A DNA stretch of 64,000 bases, taken from positions 124,001 to 188,000 of the forward strand of contig NZ_FNDJ01000013.1 in the NCBI RefSeq assembly GCF_900099965.1. The letters are read 5' to 3'. This DNA is from Nonomuraea jiangxiensis (GTDB taxonomy: Bacteria > Actinomycetota > Actinomycetes > Streptosporangiales > Streptosporangiaceae). This document shows, in pieces, positions 52,689-60,393 of this stretch. The notes below the pieces were generated by a model. That model was not told the DNA's origin, searched no databases, and saw nothing but the letters and a program-made list of their open reading frames with translations. Numbering within the stretch: the stretch's first letter is position 1; the number at the start of each line of letters is the position of its first letter. A program made the translations under genes and the position numbers.

Positions 52689-53552
52689 CTATGCGAGGAG
52701 GCGAGCCCGTGACACGGCGGCGGGGCCGGCGGGCAGCAGCGGCAGCCGCACGTCCGGGGTCGGGATCAGGCCCTGGGCGTGCAGGACGCCCTTGATCACG
52801 GTGGGGTTCGGCTCGGCGAAGAGCGCGGCCGACAGCCGGGCCAGCCGGTGCCCGAGCGCCCTGGCCCGGCCGGCGTCGCCTTCGTGCCAGGCGGCCACCA
52901 GCTCGACGAACCCTCTGGTGTCCACGTGAGCGGAGGCCAGGATCCCGCCCGCGGCCCCCAGCGCCAGCAGCGGTGACACGAACGCGTCGTCCCCGCCCAG
53001 CACCTCGAACCCGGCGGGCAGGTCGCCGAGCAGGTCGACCGTCTCCTGGTCGATGCCGCCGGCCGCGTACTTCACCCCGGCGATCATCGGATGCGCCCCG
53101 AGCCGCCGCAACGTCGCCGCCCCGACCGCCTGCCCGGTCCGGTACGGGATGTGGTAGATCACCAGCGGCACCGGCGTCTCCTCCGCCAGCGCCTCAAAGT
53201 GCGCCACCACGCCGCGCTCGCCCGGCCGCAGGAAGTACGGGACGGTCACCAGCGCGGCCCCGGCGCCCTCGGGCAGGTCGCGCAGCGCCCGGGCCGTCGA
53301 GCGCGTGTCGTTGCCCGTCACCCCCACCGTCAGCAGCGCCTGCCGCTCCGCGCAGACCCGCGCGCAGATCTCGACCACCCGCGCCCGCTCCTCCGGTTCG
53401 AGCGCGGCCACCTCGGCGGTGGTGCCGAGCGCGACCAGCCCGGCCGCGCCCTGGTCGAGCACGTGGTAGGCGAGCTTCTCGATGGCGTCCACGGCCACCT
53501 GTCCGGCCGAGTCGAACGGGGTGACCAGCGGTACGTGCAGTCCTCTCAACAT
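52689..53552 (-). CDS. DapA/HTPA synthase-family lyase
   Basis: 287 residues, class I aldolase TIM barrel. Typical motifs are VPLVTPFDSAGQVAVDA, LGTTAEVAALEPEE (Thr-Thr of the active site), IYHIPYRTG (Tyr) and GVKYAAGGI with the Schiff-base Lys. True DapA enzymes have GTTGE; here the Gly is Ala, so a paralog acting on another alpha-keto acid (for example a sugar acid) is likely. Divergent from a LysR gene, which probably controls it. Confidence 0.83.
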   Translation of the reverse strand: MLRGLHVPLVTPFDSAGQVAVDAIEKLAYHVLDQGAAGLVALGTTAEVAALEPEERARVVEICARVCAERQALLTVGVTGNDTRSTARALRDLPEGAGAALVTVPYFLRPGERGVVAHFEALAEETPVPLVIYHIPYRTGQAVGAATLRRLGAHPMIAGVKYAAGGIDQETVDLLGDLPAGFEVLGGDDAFVSPLLALGAAGGILASAHVDTRGFVELVAAWHEGDAGRARALGHRLARLSAALFAEPNPTVIKGVLHAQGLIPTPDVRLPLLPAGPAAVSRARLLA

Positions 53553-53611
53553 GCTTCGAGCCTGGCCCGCCGGAACCCGTTAGGTCCAGCGCGGATTTCT
53601 TCGTTCGAGCC

Positions 53612-53624
53612 TAAGCTGAGCTTA
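53612..53624. promoter_or_regulatory. Palindrome at the start of the LysR gene
   Basis: TAAGC-TGA-GCTTA (53612-53624) is a perfect 5+5 dyad whose last base is the first base of the LysR ATG. TTCGAGCCT occurs twice in the same intergenic region (about 53555 and 53604). These are candidate sites for LysR self-control and for the divergent lyase gene. Confidence 0.45.
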
Positions 53625-54493
53625 TGCTTGACCCACGCAAGCTCCACCTGCTCCGCGAACTGGCCAGGCGGGGCACCATCGCCGCCGTCGCGCAGGCGGT
53701 CACGTTCACGCCCTCCGCCGTCTCCCAGCAGCTCAGCGCCCTGGAGCGGGAGGCCGGCGTGCCGCTGCTGGAGCGTACCGGGCGCACCGTGACCCTGACC
53801 CCGGCCGGGCTGCTGCTGGTGGAGCACGCGCAGGCCGTACTCGAACAGCTCGACCGCGCCGCGGCGGCGCTGGCCGCCACCCGGGGCGGGCCGTCCGGGC
53901 CGCTGCGGATCGGCGCGTTCCCGACGGCGGCCCGCGTGCTGCTGCCTCCCGCGCTCGCCGGCCTGACCGCCGACCATCCCGGACTGGAGCCGATGGTCGC
54001 CGAGATCGACCCCGCCGACGTCTCGGCCGCGCTGGGGGCAGGCGAGCTGGACGTGGCGCTCGTGCACGAATACGACTTCGTACCGCCGGTCACCGACGCC
54101 TCCATCGAGACGGAGCCGCTGTTCAGCGAGCCGATGTACCTCACCGACCGCCCCTCGGTCGCCGCCGCCCGGGCCGACGCGTGGATCACCAACAAGCCGG
54201 GCACCCTCTGCCACACGATGGCGATCAGGGTCTGCCAGGCGGCCGGGTTCGAGCCGCTCGTACGGCACCACATCGACGACTTCGACACCGTGCTCGCCTT
54301 CGCCGCGGCAGGTCAGGGCGTCGCGATCGTCCCCCGCCTGGCGGCCACCGATCCCCCGCCGGGAGTGCGGCTCACCCGCCTGCCCCTCAGCCGCCGCACC
54401 CTGGCCGCCTTCAGACGGGGATACGGCGCGCACCCGGCGATCCGAGCGGCCATCGCCGCCTTCCGCACCGCCGTCCCGCACCTGCCCTTGTGA
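53624..54493 (+). CDS. LysR-family transcriptional regulator
   Basis: 289 residues. N-terminal HTH: MLDPRKLHLLRELARRGTIA, FTPSAVSQQLSALEREAGVP, LLERTGRTVTLTPAG. The C-terminal effector domain has the two-lobed substrate-binding pattern (LDVALVHEYDF, FAAAGQGVAIVPRLAA). Divergent from the DapA-like lyase, the usual arrangement for a regulator and its target. The end is duplicated at 54514. Confidence 0.9.
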   Translation: MLDPRKLHLLRELARRGTIAAVAQAVTFTPSAVSQQLSALEREAGVPLLERTGRTVTLTPAGLLLVEHAQAVLEQLDRAAAALAATRGGPSGPLRIGAFPTAARVLLPPALAGLTADHPGLEPMVAEIDPADVSAALGAGELDVALVHEYDFVPPVTDASIETEPLFSEPMYLTDRPSVAAARADAWITNKPGTLCHTMAIRVCQAAGFEPLVRHHIDDFDTVLAFAAAGQGVAIVPRLAATDPPPGVRLTRLPLSRRTLAAFRRGYGAHPAIRAAIAAFRTAVPHLPL

Positions 54494-54538
54494 CGCCCAC
54501 CCGCCATCCCGCGCCTGCCCCTGTGACTCCTACCCGCC
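54481..54538. repeat. 33-bp-period imperfect tandem duplication at the LysR stop
   Basis: CCTGCCCTTGTGACGCCCAC (54481 on) recurs from 54514 as CCTGCCCCTGTGACTCCTAC, 33 bases on, with about 21 of 25 matches between 54481-54505 and 54514-54538. Both copies include a TGA in the LysR frame. The second copy overlaps the tetR 3' end at 54530. Confidence 0.55.
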
Positions 54539-55150
54539 GCCCAAGGCCCCTCTGTCCAGCAGTCCCCTGACCAGCGTGGCGAAGGCGGCGGCGAGCCGCT
54601 CGTGCTCCCCCGCCCGCAACCGGCTCGCGATCGGCTCCATGTGCAGGGTGCCGAGCAACATGTGGGCGATCAGCTCGGCGTCCACCTCCGGCCGGGCCTC
54701 GGCGATCAGCCCGGACACGTGCCCATGCCAGTAGAGGTAGATCGGATTGGCCTCCCTGGGCGTCTCCGCGGCCTTCCTGGTGACCATGGCGTGCTCGTGC
54801 GCCGCCATGAGGTTGCCGTTGCGCGACGCGAGCAGCGCGACCGCCGTGAAGAACGCGACCAGCCGATCCACCGGCTCCGCGCCCGGGCCGAGCGGCGGCG
54901 GCCCCGTGGCGATGGCCTGCTCCAGCTCGCGCGCCCGCTCGGCCATGAGCTCCACCATGAGCCCCGCCCGGCTGCCGAACCGGTGGAAGACCGTCCCCTT
55001 GCCCACCCCGGCCGCGGCCGCGACCCGCTCGATGGAGACCTGCTCGGGCGGGTGCCGCCGCAACAGCTCCTCGGCCGCCCGCAGGATCGCCTGCCGGTTG
55101 CGCGCGGCGTCGGCCCGCTCTCGACGTTCCATCCGGTCATTCTTTCCCAT
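54530..55150 (-). CDS. TetR-family transcriptional regulator
   Basis: 206 residues. HTH QVSIERVAAAAGVGKGTVFH and then RFGSRAGLMVEL is typical of TetR. The start is ATG 55150; the longer frame up to 55309 would read into the divergent gene. It ends in a poorly conserved Gly tail. Divergent from an MDR oxidoreductase with operator-like repeats between them, so it probably represses that gene. Confidence 0.87.
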   Translation of the reverse strand: MGKNDRMERRERADAARNRQAILRAAEELLRRHPPEQVSIERVAAAAGVGKGTVFHRFGSRAGLMVELMAERARELEQAIATGPPPLGPGAEPVDRLVAFFTAVALLASRNGNLMAAHEHAMVTRKAAETPREANPIYLYWHGHVSGLIAEARPEVDAELIAHMLLGTLHMEPIASRLRAGEHERLAAAFATLVRGLLDRGALGGG

Positions 55151-55160
55151 GGACAAACTT

Positions 55161-55198
55161 GACCAGTGGTCCACTATTATCTGGACTGCTGGTTCACT
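55161..55198. promoter_or_regulatory. TetR operator region: palindrome plus direct repeats
   Basis: GACCA-G-TGGTC (55161-55171) is a perfect 5+5 palindrome. TGGTCCACT (55167-55175) is repeated as TGGTTCACT (55190-55198), 23 bases apart. The segment is AT-rich, includes TATTAT (55175-55180) and lies between two divergent starts. Confidence 0.55.
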
Positions 55199-55214
55199 TA
55201 ATTGGAGGGAAGAC

Positions 55215-56168
55215 ATGCGGGCGATCGTTCTGACGGAGACAGGCGGCCCGGAGCAGCTCAAGGCGACGGACGTGCCGCGCCCGAGCCCGGATTCCGGCCA
55301 GGTCCTCATCCGCGCCCAGGTCGTGGGCGCCAGCTACGCCGAGACCCAGATCAGGGCGGGCACGCTGCCGTTCCCCCTGTCGTTCCCCGTCGTGATCGGC
55401 GCGGAGGCCGCCGGCGAGGTGGTCGAGGTCGGCGCGGACGTCGATCCCGGGCTGGTCGGCAGCACAGTGGTGGGCGTGACGGGCGGCATCGGGGCCTATG
55501 CCGAATACGTGGCCCTCCCCGCCACCCTGACCTGCCCCGTGCCGGACGGCGTGACCCCGGCGGACGCGCTGGCCGCGGGCGCCCCCGGCGCGATCGCGCT
55601 GGCCCTGCTGCACCGGGCGAGGCTGGCAGGCGGCGAGACGGTCCTGGTGGAGGCGGGCACCAGCTCTGTGGGCGGCTACCTCGTGCGGCACGCCAAGGAG
55701 TTCGGAGCGGGACGGATGATCGCCACGGCCGGCTCGGCCGCCAAGCGGGACCTCGCTATCACCCAGGGCGCCGACGTCGCGCTCGACCACGGCTCCCCGG
55801 CCTGGACCGGCGAGCTACCGGACGTGGACGTCGCCTTCGAGGCCATCGGCGGCGCGTCGGCACGCCAGGTGCTGGACCACCTCACGCCCGGCTCGGGACG
55901 CATGCTCCACTACGGGCTGCTGAGCGGCGATCCGGCCGCCGTCACGGCCGCCGACCTGATGGAACGCGGGGTGACGATCAGCGGGTGCAGCGGGCCGGCG
56001 TGGGCCGCGGACGTGTTCGGCACGCACTATCCGGCGATGCTGGCGCGGCTCGCCACCGGCCGCAGCCGGGCCTACATCGACCGTACGCTGCCGCTGGAGG
56101 AGGCCGCCGAAGCCCACCGCCTCCTGGAAAGCCGCGCCCTCACCGGCCGGGTCCTCCTCACCCCCTGA
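55215..56168 (+). CDS. MDR-family zinc-independent oxidoreductase
   Basis: 317 residues. MRAIVLTETGGPEQLKATDV begins the GroES-like domain, VIGAEAAGEVVEVGADVDPG continues it, and VEAGTSSVGGYLVRHAKEFG is the nucleotide-binding region, with the usual GxxGGxG altered to TSSVGG. No zinc-binding Cys cluster, so quinone or enoyl reductase-like. GGAGGGA lies 4 bases before the ATG. Likely repressed by the divergent TetR protein. Confidence 0.85.
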   Translation: MRAIVLTETGGPEQLKATDVPRPSPDSGQVLIRAQVVGASYAETQIRAGTLPFPLSFPVVIGAEAAGEVVEVGADVDPGLVGSTVVGVTGGIGAYAEYVALPATLTCPVPDGVTPADALAAGAPGAIALALLHRARLAGGETVLVEAGTSSVGGYLVRHAKEFGAGRMIATAGSAAKRDLAITQGADVALDHGSPAWTGELPDVDVAFEAIGGASARQVLDHLTPGSGRMLHYGLLSGDPAAVTAADLMERGVTISGCSGPAWAADVFGTHYPAMLARLATGRSRAYIDRTLPLEEAAEAHRLLESRALTGRVLLTP

Positions 56169-56175
56169 GCCGGGT

Positions 56176-57126
56176 TCACCTGTCGAGAACGGCGTCGAGT
56201 ACGGCCATCGAACTGGCGGGCTCCTGGTCGTACTCGCCGGCCGTGATGGCGACCACCAGCTCCTCATCCGGAACCACGAGCAGCCGCTGCCCGCCGTTCC
56301 CGATCGCCTCGACCCAGCGGCGCTCGCCGGTGCTCACGTACCACTGGTAGCCGTACTCGAACCCGTCCGCGATCACCACCCGTGGCCGCAGCATCTCCCG
56401 GATCCACTCGCCGGGCACGATGCCCTGCCCGCCGTCGAGCAGGAGCCGCCCGACGGCCGCCAGGTCGATCGGCCGCAGCCGCAACCCGGCCGCGGCCATC
56501 GCCAGCCCGTCATCCCCCTTGCTCCACTGGAAGTCCCCGATGCCGAGCGGCCGGAAGAGCGCACCGGCCGCGTACTCCTCCAGCGGCCTGCCGGCGCCCC
56601 GCGCGATGATCCCGCCGATCAGCGCCGTGGCGCCGCCGCAGTAGAGCCACCGCTTCCCCGCCGCTTCGACGACGGGCCGCTCCAGCACGTACCGGTATCG
56701 GTCCGGGGCCAGCTCCATGGCGATCTCGCTGTTGGCCGGGCTCGTGTAGGGCGCGTCCTCGTTCCAGTCGAGCCCGAGCGTCATGGTCAGGGCGTGCTCG
56801 ATGGTCAGGTGAGCCCGCGCGGGGTCGGCCACCAGATCCGTATATTCCGGGAACTGCCCCATCAACCCCGCCCCCGGCTCCGGCACCAGCCCTTCCCCCA
56901 GCGCGATCCCGTACAGCAGCGCCACCACGCTCTTGGACACCGAGCGCACGTCGTGCAGCGTGTCCCGGCCGAACGCGACGTGCCCCAGCGACTCCCCCAC
57001 CCGGTGATCCACCCCGGCCCCGTACCGCTCCAGAACGACGTTCCCGCCCCGCATCACCACCAGCCCGTGCAGGTTGGGCGCCTTCCCCGAACGCAGGACC
57101 GCCTCGATCCGCTCAGCCATCGCCAC
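56176..57126 (-). CDS. Beta-lactamase-family serine hydrolase
   Basis: 316 residues. The SxxK motif is VRSVSKSVVALLYGIA, the YxN-equivalent region is near YCGGATALIGG, and the C-terminal EAIGNGGQRLLVVPDEELVV holds the HxG/GxG-type strand motif. This is the class C / DD-peptidase-like family, which includes esterases and peptidases. No signal peptide, so it is probably cytosolic. GTG 57126 is chosen because GGGAGG lies 6 bases before it; ATG 57120 is the alternative. Confidence 0.83.
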   Translation of the reverse strand: MAMAERIEAVLRSGKAPNLHGLVVMRGGNVVLERYGAGVDHRVGESLGHVAFGRDTLHDVRSVSKSVVALLYGIALGEGLVPEPGAGLMGQFPEYTDLVADPARAHLTIEHALTMTLGLDWNEDAPYTSPANSEIAMELAPDRYRYVLERPVVEAAGKRWLYCGGATALIGGIIARGAGRPLEEYAAGALFRPLGIGDFQWSKGDDGLAMAAAGLRLRPIDLAAVGRLLLDGGQGIVPGEWIREMLRPRVVIADGFEYGYQWYVSTGERRWVEAIGNGGQRLLVVPDEELVVAITAGEYDQEPASSMAVLDAVLDR

Positions 57127-57213
57127 GATGTTCCTCCCAGAAAGTCGGCACATCCTGGCATACCGCCTCACACGGTGTCAGGCACAATTTCGCCGGGTAG
57201 GTAGCCGTCATCA

Positions 57214-57250
57214 AAGTAAGATTGGTTCTTACTAAGATGCAGTCTTACTT
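57214..57250. promoter_or_regulatory. Three-arm inverted repeat before the DUF234 ATPase gene
   Basis: AGTAAGA (57215-57221) pairs with TCTTACT (57227-57233), and AAGTAAGA (57214-57221) pairs equally with TCTTACTT (57243-57250). TAAGAT (57233-57238) between the arms could be a -10, and GGAGG (57254-57258) follows. One regulator or a switchable hairpin could block both promoter and ribosome binding. Confidence 0.55.
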
Positions 57251-57264
57251 CTTGGAGGCGCGTC

Positions 57265-58704
57265 ATGGTGGTCGAATTCTCGGGCCGGGAGCATGATCTC
57301 CGGATCCTGGACCAGCAACTCGGCCTGGTCCTGGAGCAGAGGCTGACGACCAGGGGCCGGGCCCTGATCATGACGGGGCGCCGGCGGGTCGGGAAGTCCC
57401 GGCTGGTGCAGGAGTTCTGCGACCGCTCCGGGCTGCCGCACGTCTTCTTCCAGGCGTCGCGCGGCCGTTCTCCCGCCGCGGAGCGCGGCGATCTGGTGCG
57501 GAGCATCGTCTGCGCCGGGTTGCCGCAGGCCGGCCTGGTCGACGGTGCCCACCCGCAGGACTGGAACGAGGCCCTGCGCACTCTTGCCACGGCGGCGGGT
57601 GACAGTCCGTGCATCCTCGTGCTCGACGAGGTGCCCTGGCTCGTGGAGCAGGATCGGGAGTTCGAGGGGGCCCTGCAGACCGCCTGGGACCGGTTCCTGT
57701 CGGCCCGGCCGATCCTGCTGATCCTCGTGGGCAGTGATCTGGCGATGATGGAGGCGCTGCAGGAATACGGCCGGCCGTTCTTCGGACGCGCCGCCCGGAT
57801 GACGATCAGGCCCCTTCACCTGGCCGACGTCGCCGACATGACAGGTCTTCCTGCGGCCGAGGCCATGGACGCCCTGCTCGTCACGGGCGGTTTCCCGGAG
57901 ATCGTCCGGTCCTGGGAGCCCGGGCTGTCCCGTACGGACTTCCTGCGCCGCAGCCTCGACTCCCCTCTCTCACCGCTGCTCGCGGCCGGCCAGCTCACTC
58001 TGCTGGGCGAGTTCCCCGGAGCCGGCCACGCAAGGACGGTGCTGGAGTCGATCGGCACCGGCGAACGCACCTTCGCCAACATCGCCGCGAAGGCCGGAAG
58101 CGCGGCTCCCCTGCCGTCGGGCACCCTTGCGCCCATCCTCAACACGCTGACGGCCAAGCAGGTCATCGCTGCGGATCTCCCGCTGTCGGCCCAGCAGGAC
58201 ACCAAGAACAAGCGCTACCGCGTCGCCGATCACTATCTGCGTTTCTGGCTGGCCTTCCTCCAGCGCGCGGTGGCCGAGAGTGAACGCGGCCGCCCGGACC
58301 TCGCGCTGCGGCGCATCGAGCGTTCCTGGACGGCATGGCGTGGCCGGGCGGTGGAGCCCGTCGTCCGCCAGAGCCTCGCCCGAGCGCTGCCGAACGACTC
58401 CTGGCCCGACACGGAAGAGGTCGGCGGCTGGTGGAATCGCCGGAACAACCCGGAGATCGATCTCGTCGGTGCTGACAAGGGGCCGGTCGCCGGCGACATC
58501 CACTTCGTCGGATCGATCAAATGGCTGGACAACCGCCCGTTCGATCGCCACGACTACGACGAGCTCGCGCGGGGCGCGGCCTTCGTGCCCGGCACGAGCG
58601 CCGCTACGCCCCGGATCGCCGTCTCCCGCGCGGGTGTGGAGCCCGGCCTCCCGCTCGAGCAGCTCTGGGGGCCGGAGGACCTGCTGGCCGCCTGGAGGTC
58701 CTGA
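57265..58704 (+). CDS. AAA/STAND-like ATPase with C-terminal DUF234 nuclease-like domain
   Basis: 479 residues. Walker A TGRRRVGKSRLVQEF near residue 37; Walker B CILVLDEVPWLVEQ near 117; a winged-helix-like region about 270-330. The C-terminal DUF234 part has NNPEIDLVGAD and GDIHFVGSIKWLDNR, matching the D...ExK spacing of PD-(D/E)XK nucleases. The Glu before the Lys is replaced by Ser, so catalysis may be lost. Common in archaea and in bacterial accessory DNA; role unproven. The multi-arm inverted repeat upstream suggests tight control. Confidence 0.82.
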   Translation: MVVEFSGREHDLRILDQQLGLVLEQRLTTRGRALIMTGRRRVGKSRLVQEFCDRSGLPHVFFQASRGRSPAAERGDLVRSIVCAGLPQAGLVDGAHPQDWNEALRTLATAAGDSPCILVLDEVPWLVEQDREFEGALQTAWDRFLSARPILLILVGSDLAMMEALQEYGRPFFGRAARMTIRPLHLADVADMTGLPAAEAMDALLVTGGFPEIVRSWEPGLSRTDFLRRSLDSPLSPLLAAGQLTLLGEFPGAGHARTVLESIGTGERTFANIAAKAGSAAPLPSGTLAPILNTLTAKQVIAADLPLSAQQDTKNKRYRVADHYLRFWLAFLQRAVAESERGRPDLALRRIERSWTAWRGRAVEPVVRQSLARALPNDSWPDTEEVGGWWNRRNNPEIDLVGADKGPVAGDIHFVGSIKWLDNRPFDRHDYDELARGAAFVPGTSAATPRIAVSRAGVEPGLPLEQLWGPEDLLAAWRS

Positions 58705-58732
58705 CCCGCCGCACGGTCCGGCGTCCTGGCCG

Positions 58733-59278
58733 CTACGGCATTTGGTCGGTGAGTTCTGTCAGTGCCTGGTCCCAGGGGTAGGTGTCGAAGTGGTCGGGGC
58801 CGGAGGTCGGCTCGTGGGGCTCGAAGCGGCCGGGGCCGATCAGCAAACGCACACCCTCCGCCCGCAGGTCCTCGACGCTGCGTCGGAAGGCCGTACGGGC
58901 GGCCAGGGCGCGGTTGACGAAGGGCAGCACCACGACCGGGATGCCGAGCCCCGGCGCCTCGGCGAGCAGGCCCAGGGCGTAGGTGTCGGCGATGCCGAGG
59001 GCGAACTTGTTGATCGTGTTGTACGTCGCGGGCGCGACGATGATCGCGTCGGCCCGCGGCGGCTTCGGCTCGTCCGGCTTGCGATACCGGCTGCGCACGG
59101 GACGCCCGGTCCGCCGCTCCAGCCCGGCCACGTCGATGAAGTCCAGCGCCGACGGCGTGGCGACGATCTGGACCACCCATCCCGCCTCCTGAGCCAGGTC
59201 CACGAGCCGGCCGACCTCGGCGGCCGGCCCCGCCGCGCACACGATGACGTAGAGAACCCGGCCCGCCGGTTCGGTCAT
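58733..59278 (-). CDS. Flavoprotein (phosphopantothenoylcysteine decarboxylase-like)
   Basis: 181 residues. A Rossmann-like HFCD flavoprotein fold: VLYVIVCAAGPAAEVGRLVD, then DAIIVAPATYNTINKFALGI (the conserved PAT.NT.NK motif) and PVVVLPFVNRALAART. Such proteins bind FMN and decarboxylate peptidyl-cysteine or pantothenoylcysteine-type substrates. Lone gene, not fused to the Coa synthetase half. Substrate unknown. Confidence 0.8.
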   Translation of the reverse strand: MTEPAGRVLYVIVCAAGPAAEVGRLVDLAQEAGWVVQIVATPSALDFIDVAGLERRTGRPVRSRYRKPDEPKPPRADAIIVAPATYNTINKFALGIADTYALGLLAEAPGLGIPVVVLPFVNRALAARTAFRRSVEDLRAEGVRLLIGPGRFEPHEPTSGPDHFDTYPWDQALTELTDQMP

Positions 59279-59346
59279 GCGATGACTCCCAGGATCATGG
59301 TCGCGGCTGCCAGGATGCCACGCCCACCGCCCGGCGGGCGCCCGTG

Positions 59347-59374
59347 CCTGAGAAGGTCCTCAGTGTCTCTCAGG
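59347..59374. promoter_or_regulatory. Hairpin in the leader of the polyprenyl synthase gene
   Basis: CCTGAGA (59347-59353) and TCTCAGG (59368-59374) are perfect complements with a 14-base loop, about 34 bases before the ATG. It may be a leader regulatory structure or an operator. Confidence 0.4.
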
Positions 59375-59407
59375 TCGGGCACAGCGGCCGGGACGCAGGC
59401 TGGAGAC

Positions 59408-60388
59408 ATGGATCAACTGCTGCGCAACCCCGTCATCGAGCGAGGACTGCGGAAGGTCGAGACCAGGGTCCGCCGGTTGAGCGGGTCGTCCGCGCTCCCC
59501 GGCATCAACGCCGGCACCGAGCGCATCGTCGCCGCCGGGGGCAAGCGGTTACGCCCGGCGATGACGCTCGCCACCGCCCTCGCCCTCGGCCACCCGCTGG
59601 ACCGGCGGGTGATCACTGCGGCCGCCTGCGTCGAGCTCATCCACACCGGGTCGCTCGTGCACGACGACCTCATGGACCAGGCCACCGAGCGGCGCGGCGC
59701 CAGGACGCTCAACGCCGAGCTGGGCAGCGGCAAGGCCCTGGTCATCGGGGACTTCATGCTGGCCAGGGCCTGGCTGGCGGCCATCACCGCCGTGTCCAGG
59801 CCGGTGGCGGAGGTGCTGGCGGCCACCGTGGTGGAGCTGGCCGAGGGCCAGTACCTGGAGACGACCGACCTGTTCGACCCGGCCCGCACCGAGGAGAGCG
59901 CGCTGCGGTCGATCACCGGCAAGACCGCCGCGCTGTTCAGGGCCGCGTGCCTGGTGGCCGCCGTCTGCGCGCAGGCTCAGGCCGAGGACCGGGCGCGGAT
60001 GGCGGCGTACGGCGAGAAGTTCGGGCTCATCTTCCAGGTGCTCGACGACCTGCTGGACCTGACCGCCCCCGGCGACCGGCTCGGCAAGCCCGCGGGGAAC
60101 GACCTGCGCCAGGGCGTCTACACCCTTCCCCTGCTGCTCGCCGGGGCCGACGTGGGCCACCTGCTCGGCCGGGACATGGACGACGAGCAGGTGGCCGAGG
60201 TGCTGCGCAGGCTGCGGGCGAGCCGGATGGTGGACCACACGATCGCGTACTGCCGCGGCCTGGCCTCCGACGCCCTCGCCGCCCTGCCCGTGCTCCACGA
60301 CCCGGAACTGGCGGACCTCCTGTACGGCCTCCCCACCGCGTACATCGATCACGTGGCGGCCGTCGCCCGGCTCACCCCGGTCACTTGA
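59408..60388 (+). CDS. Polyprenyl synthetase (trans-isoprenyl diphosphate synthase)
   Basis: 326 residues. GGKRLRPAM near 45-53, the first Asp-rich motif VHDDLMD at 85-90 and the second VLDDLLD near 213 are all intact, so it should make a linear isoprenyl diphosphate from IPP. Chain length cannot be read with confidence; products of this group are typically C30-C50 for quinones or carrier lipids. ATG 59408 is preferred over a much longer upstream frame that lacks any domain. Convergent with an MFS gene. Confidence 0.9.
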   Translation: MDQLLRNPVIERGLRKVETRVRRLSGSSALPGINAGTERIVAAGGKRLRPAMTLATALALGHPLDRRVITAAACVELIHTGSLVHDDLMDQATERRGARTLNAELGSGKALVIGDFMLARAWLAAITAVSRPVAEVLAATVVELAEGQYLETTDLFDPARTEESALRSITGKTAALFRAACLVAAVCAQAQAEDRARMAAYGEKFGLIFQVLDDLLDLTAPGDRLGKPAGNDLRQGVYTLPLLLAGADVGHLLGRDMDDEQVAEVLRRLRASRMVDHTIAYCRGLASDALAALPVLHDPELADLLYGLPTAYIDHVAAVARLTPVT

Positions 60389-60393
60389 GAAGG

